Assembly: GCF_026262505.1 (NCBI RefSeq)
Contig: NC_067206.1
Span: 27,171,896 to 27,235,895, forward strand
DNA from: Trichomonas vaginalis G3
Lineage: Eukaryota; Parabasalia; Trichomonadida; Trichomonadidae
Length of the DNA stretch: 64,000 nt
Direction of reading: 5' to 3'
Of the stretch, positions 63,535 to 64,000 are shown in pieces; the stretch's first letter is position 1; every line of letters begins with the position of its first letter. The notes below the pieces were generated by a model, which saw nothing but the letters and a program-made list of their open reading frames with translations, did not search any database and was not told the origin of the DNA. The translations under genes and the position numbers were made by a program.

Positions 63535-63555
63535 GCATTTCTATACCATGCGTAA

Positions 63556-64000
63556 ACTGTCATGTAAGGTGGCATGTAGTCTTTACTTTGTCCCGTTGTT
63601 TTGTATATCCTGTAACGCGATGTGTATGGTTTCCATCTCCCTGAGTGTCACTCCAGTAACAATTTATAGCAAACTGAACGTCGTCTTTAACATCATATCC
63701 TTTACCTTTTTTCAAGGCGTGCCAATCCCAAAATTTATGCTTATGCCAACCTGCTTGAGATGTACTTAAATCTACGTAGTGACTGTGTGCAGGTAGGTTT
63801 TCACCTGAAATCGTTTTACTTCCGCCTGTTTTTCTTTGAAGAGTTTGCACAATACAAAAACCTGTCGACTATTTGAGTCCAAGTTCCAAAACCAAGTACT
63901 ACTTCTGTCTGGTAGAGTTCATTGACGTGTAAATAGAACCTATAGGATATAGTGTTTGAAGTATTTCTGTCTTTAACGTTTGAAGCTCTGTTTTGTCAGC
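63556..64000 (-). pseudogene. Phage collar-like fibre gene (broken, runs off the edge)
   Basis: Minus-strand coding sequence with the signature of the phage tail-collar/fibre tip family: SGENLPAHSHYVDLSTSQAG, then WHKHKFWDWHALKKGKGYDV and GDGNHTHRVTGYT, with several His residues of the kind that bind metal in such tips. In phages this domain sits at the end of receptor-binding fibres. Here it is broken and continues beyond the right edge. Confidence 0.6.

Larger units (their letters stand above)
44007..64000 (+). mobile_element. Large Maverick/Polinton element, right end outside window (fossil rules applied)
   Basis: Identified by capsid protein, SF3 helicase, A32/HerA-like packaging ATPase, integrase with a basic SH3-like tail, and promoter-like blocks shared by its genes. 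The left end lies at or just after a 26-base poly-A run (43,981-44,006) and starts with a GGGGCT/AGCCCC hairpin and 1.2 kb of subterminal repeats. Most frames are open, so it is young; about five to ten breaks are present overall, including in the fibre gene and the large unknown gene. The polymerase expected of the family is not in the window and may lie to the right. Confidence 0.9.

Noticed and set aside
63556-64000. Phage or bacterial contamination at the right end
   Set aside because: The fibre-like gene directly follows the element's integrase with the same composition and no join is visible.

Overview
This window looks like nuclear DNA of a parabasalid protist (a trichomonad; a Tritrichomonas-type genome is my guess, from memory of such genomes). 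It is AT-rich and has intron-less protein genes of clear eukaryotic type: a neurofibromin-like giant protein, a COPII coat subunit of the Sec23/Sec24 type, ribosomal protein eL27 and a GT8 glycosyltransferase. It also has a beta-helix surface-protein remnant and large Maverick/Polinton elements, which are abundant in trichomonads. The species is not proven by anything I can see.

Layout. 1-12.5 kb: host genes (neurofibromin-like, beta-helix remnant, Sec24-like and eL27) followed by about 1.9 kb of AT-rich non-coding DNA. 12.5-14.6 kb: a small unknown gene and a charged coiled-coil gene cut off at its 5' end. 14.6-22.28 kb: a second copy of 4.76-12.48 kb, peppered with one-base insertions and deletions. 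22,286-22,310: a 25-N assembly gap. 22.31-31.49 kb: an error-rich second copy of 34.12-43.32 kb. 31.5-34.1 kb: no gene, but a striking array of about 19 hairpins nested between inverted arms. 34.1-36.2 kb: two host genes on the minus strand (acidic protein; GT8). 36.5-43.5 kb: an old, broken Maverick/Polinton-like element with protein-primed DNA polymerase, integrase and primase-helicase parts. 43.5-44.0 kb: a host remnant whose tail recurs at 11.64-11.95 kb. 44.0-64.0 kb: a younger, larger Maverick/Polinton that runs off the right edge. It has subterminal repeats, a capsid gene, a probable second capsid protein, helicase, packaging ATPase, three KilA-N-type proteins, an HNH endonuclease, an integrase and a phage-collar-like fibre gene. 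No polymerase is seen for it inside the window.

The two doubled regions (4.76-12.48 with 14.6-22.28 kb, and 34.12-43.32 with 22.31-31.49 kb) most probably reflect an unpolished long-read duplicate retained in the assembly rather than true paralogues. The differences are mainly single-base indels, they hit every gene alike including eL27, and a short string resembling a nanopore adapter lies at both ends of the duplicate. Broken genes in 14.6-31.5 kb should therefore not be read as biology until checked.

The most unusual structures are the hairpin array at 32.4-33.9 kb, a chimeric gene joining an endonuclease N-terminus to a duplicated helicase tail (53.2 kb), small palindromes lying in frame at the same place in two KilA-N genes, a recurrent stem element around GGTTAGATCTAACC, and a T/A-rich promoter-like block shared by genes of both Polintons. 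Virus-like elements are described as fossils only.
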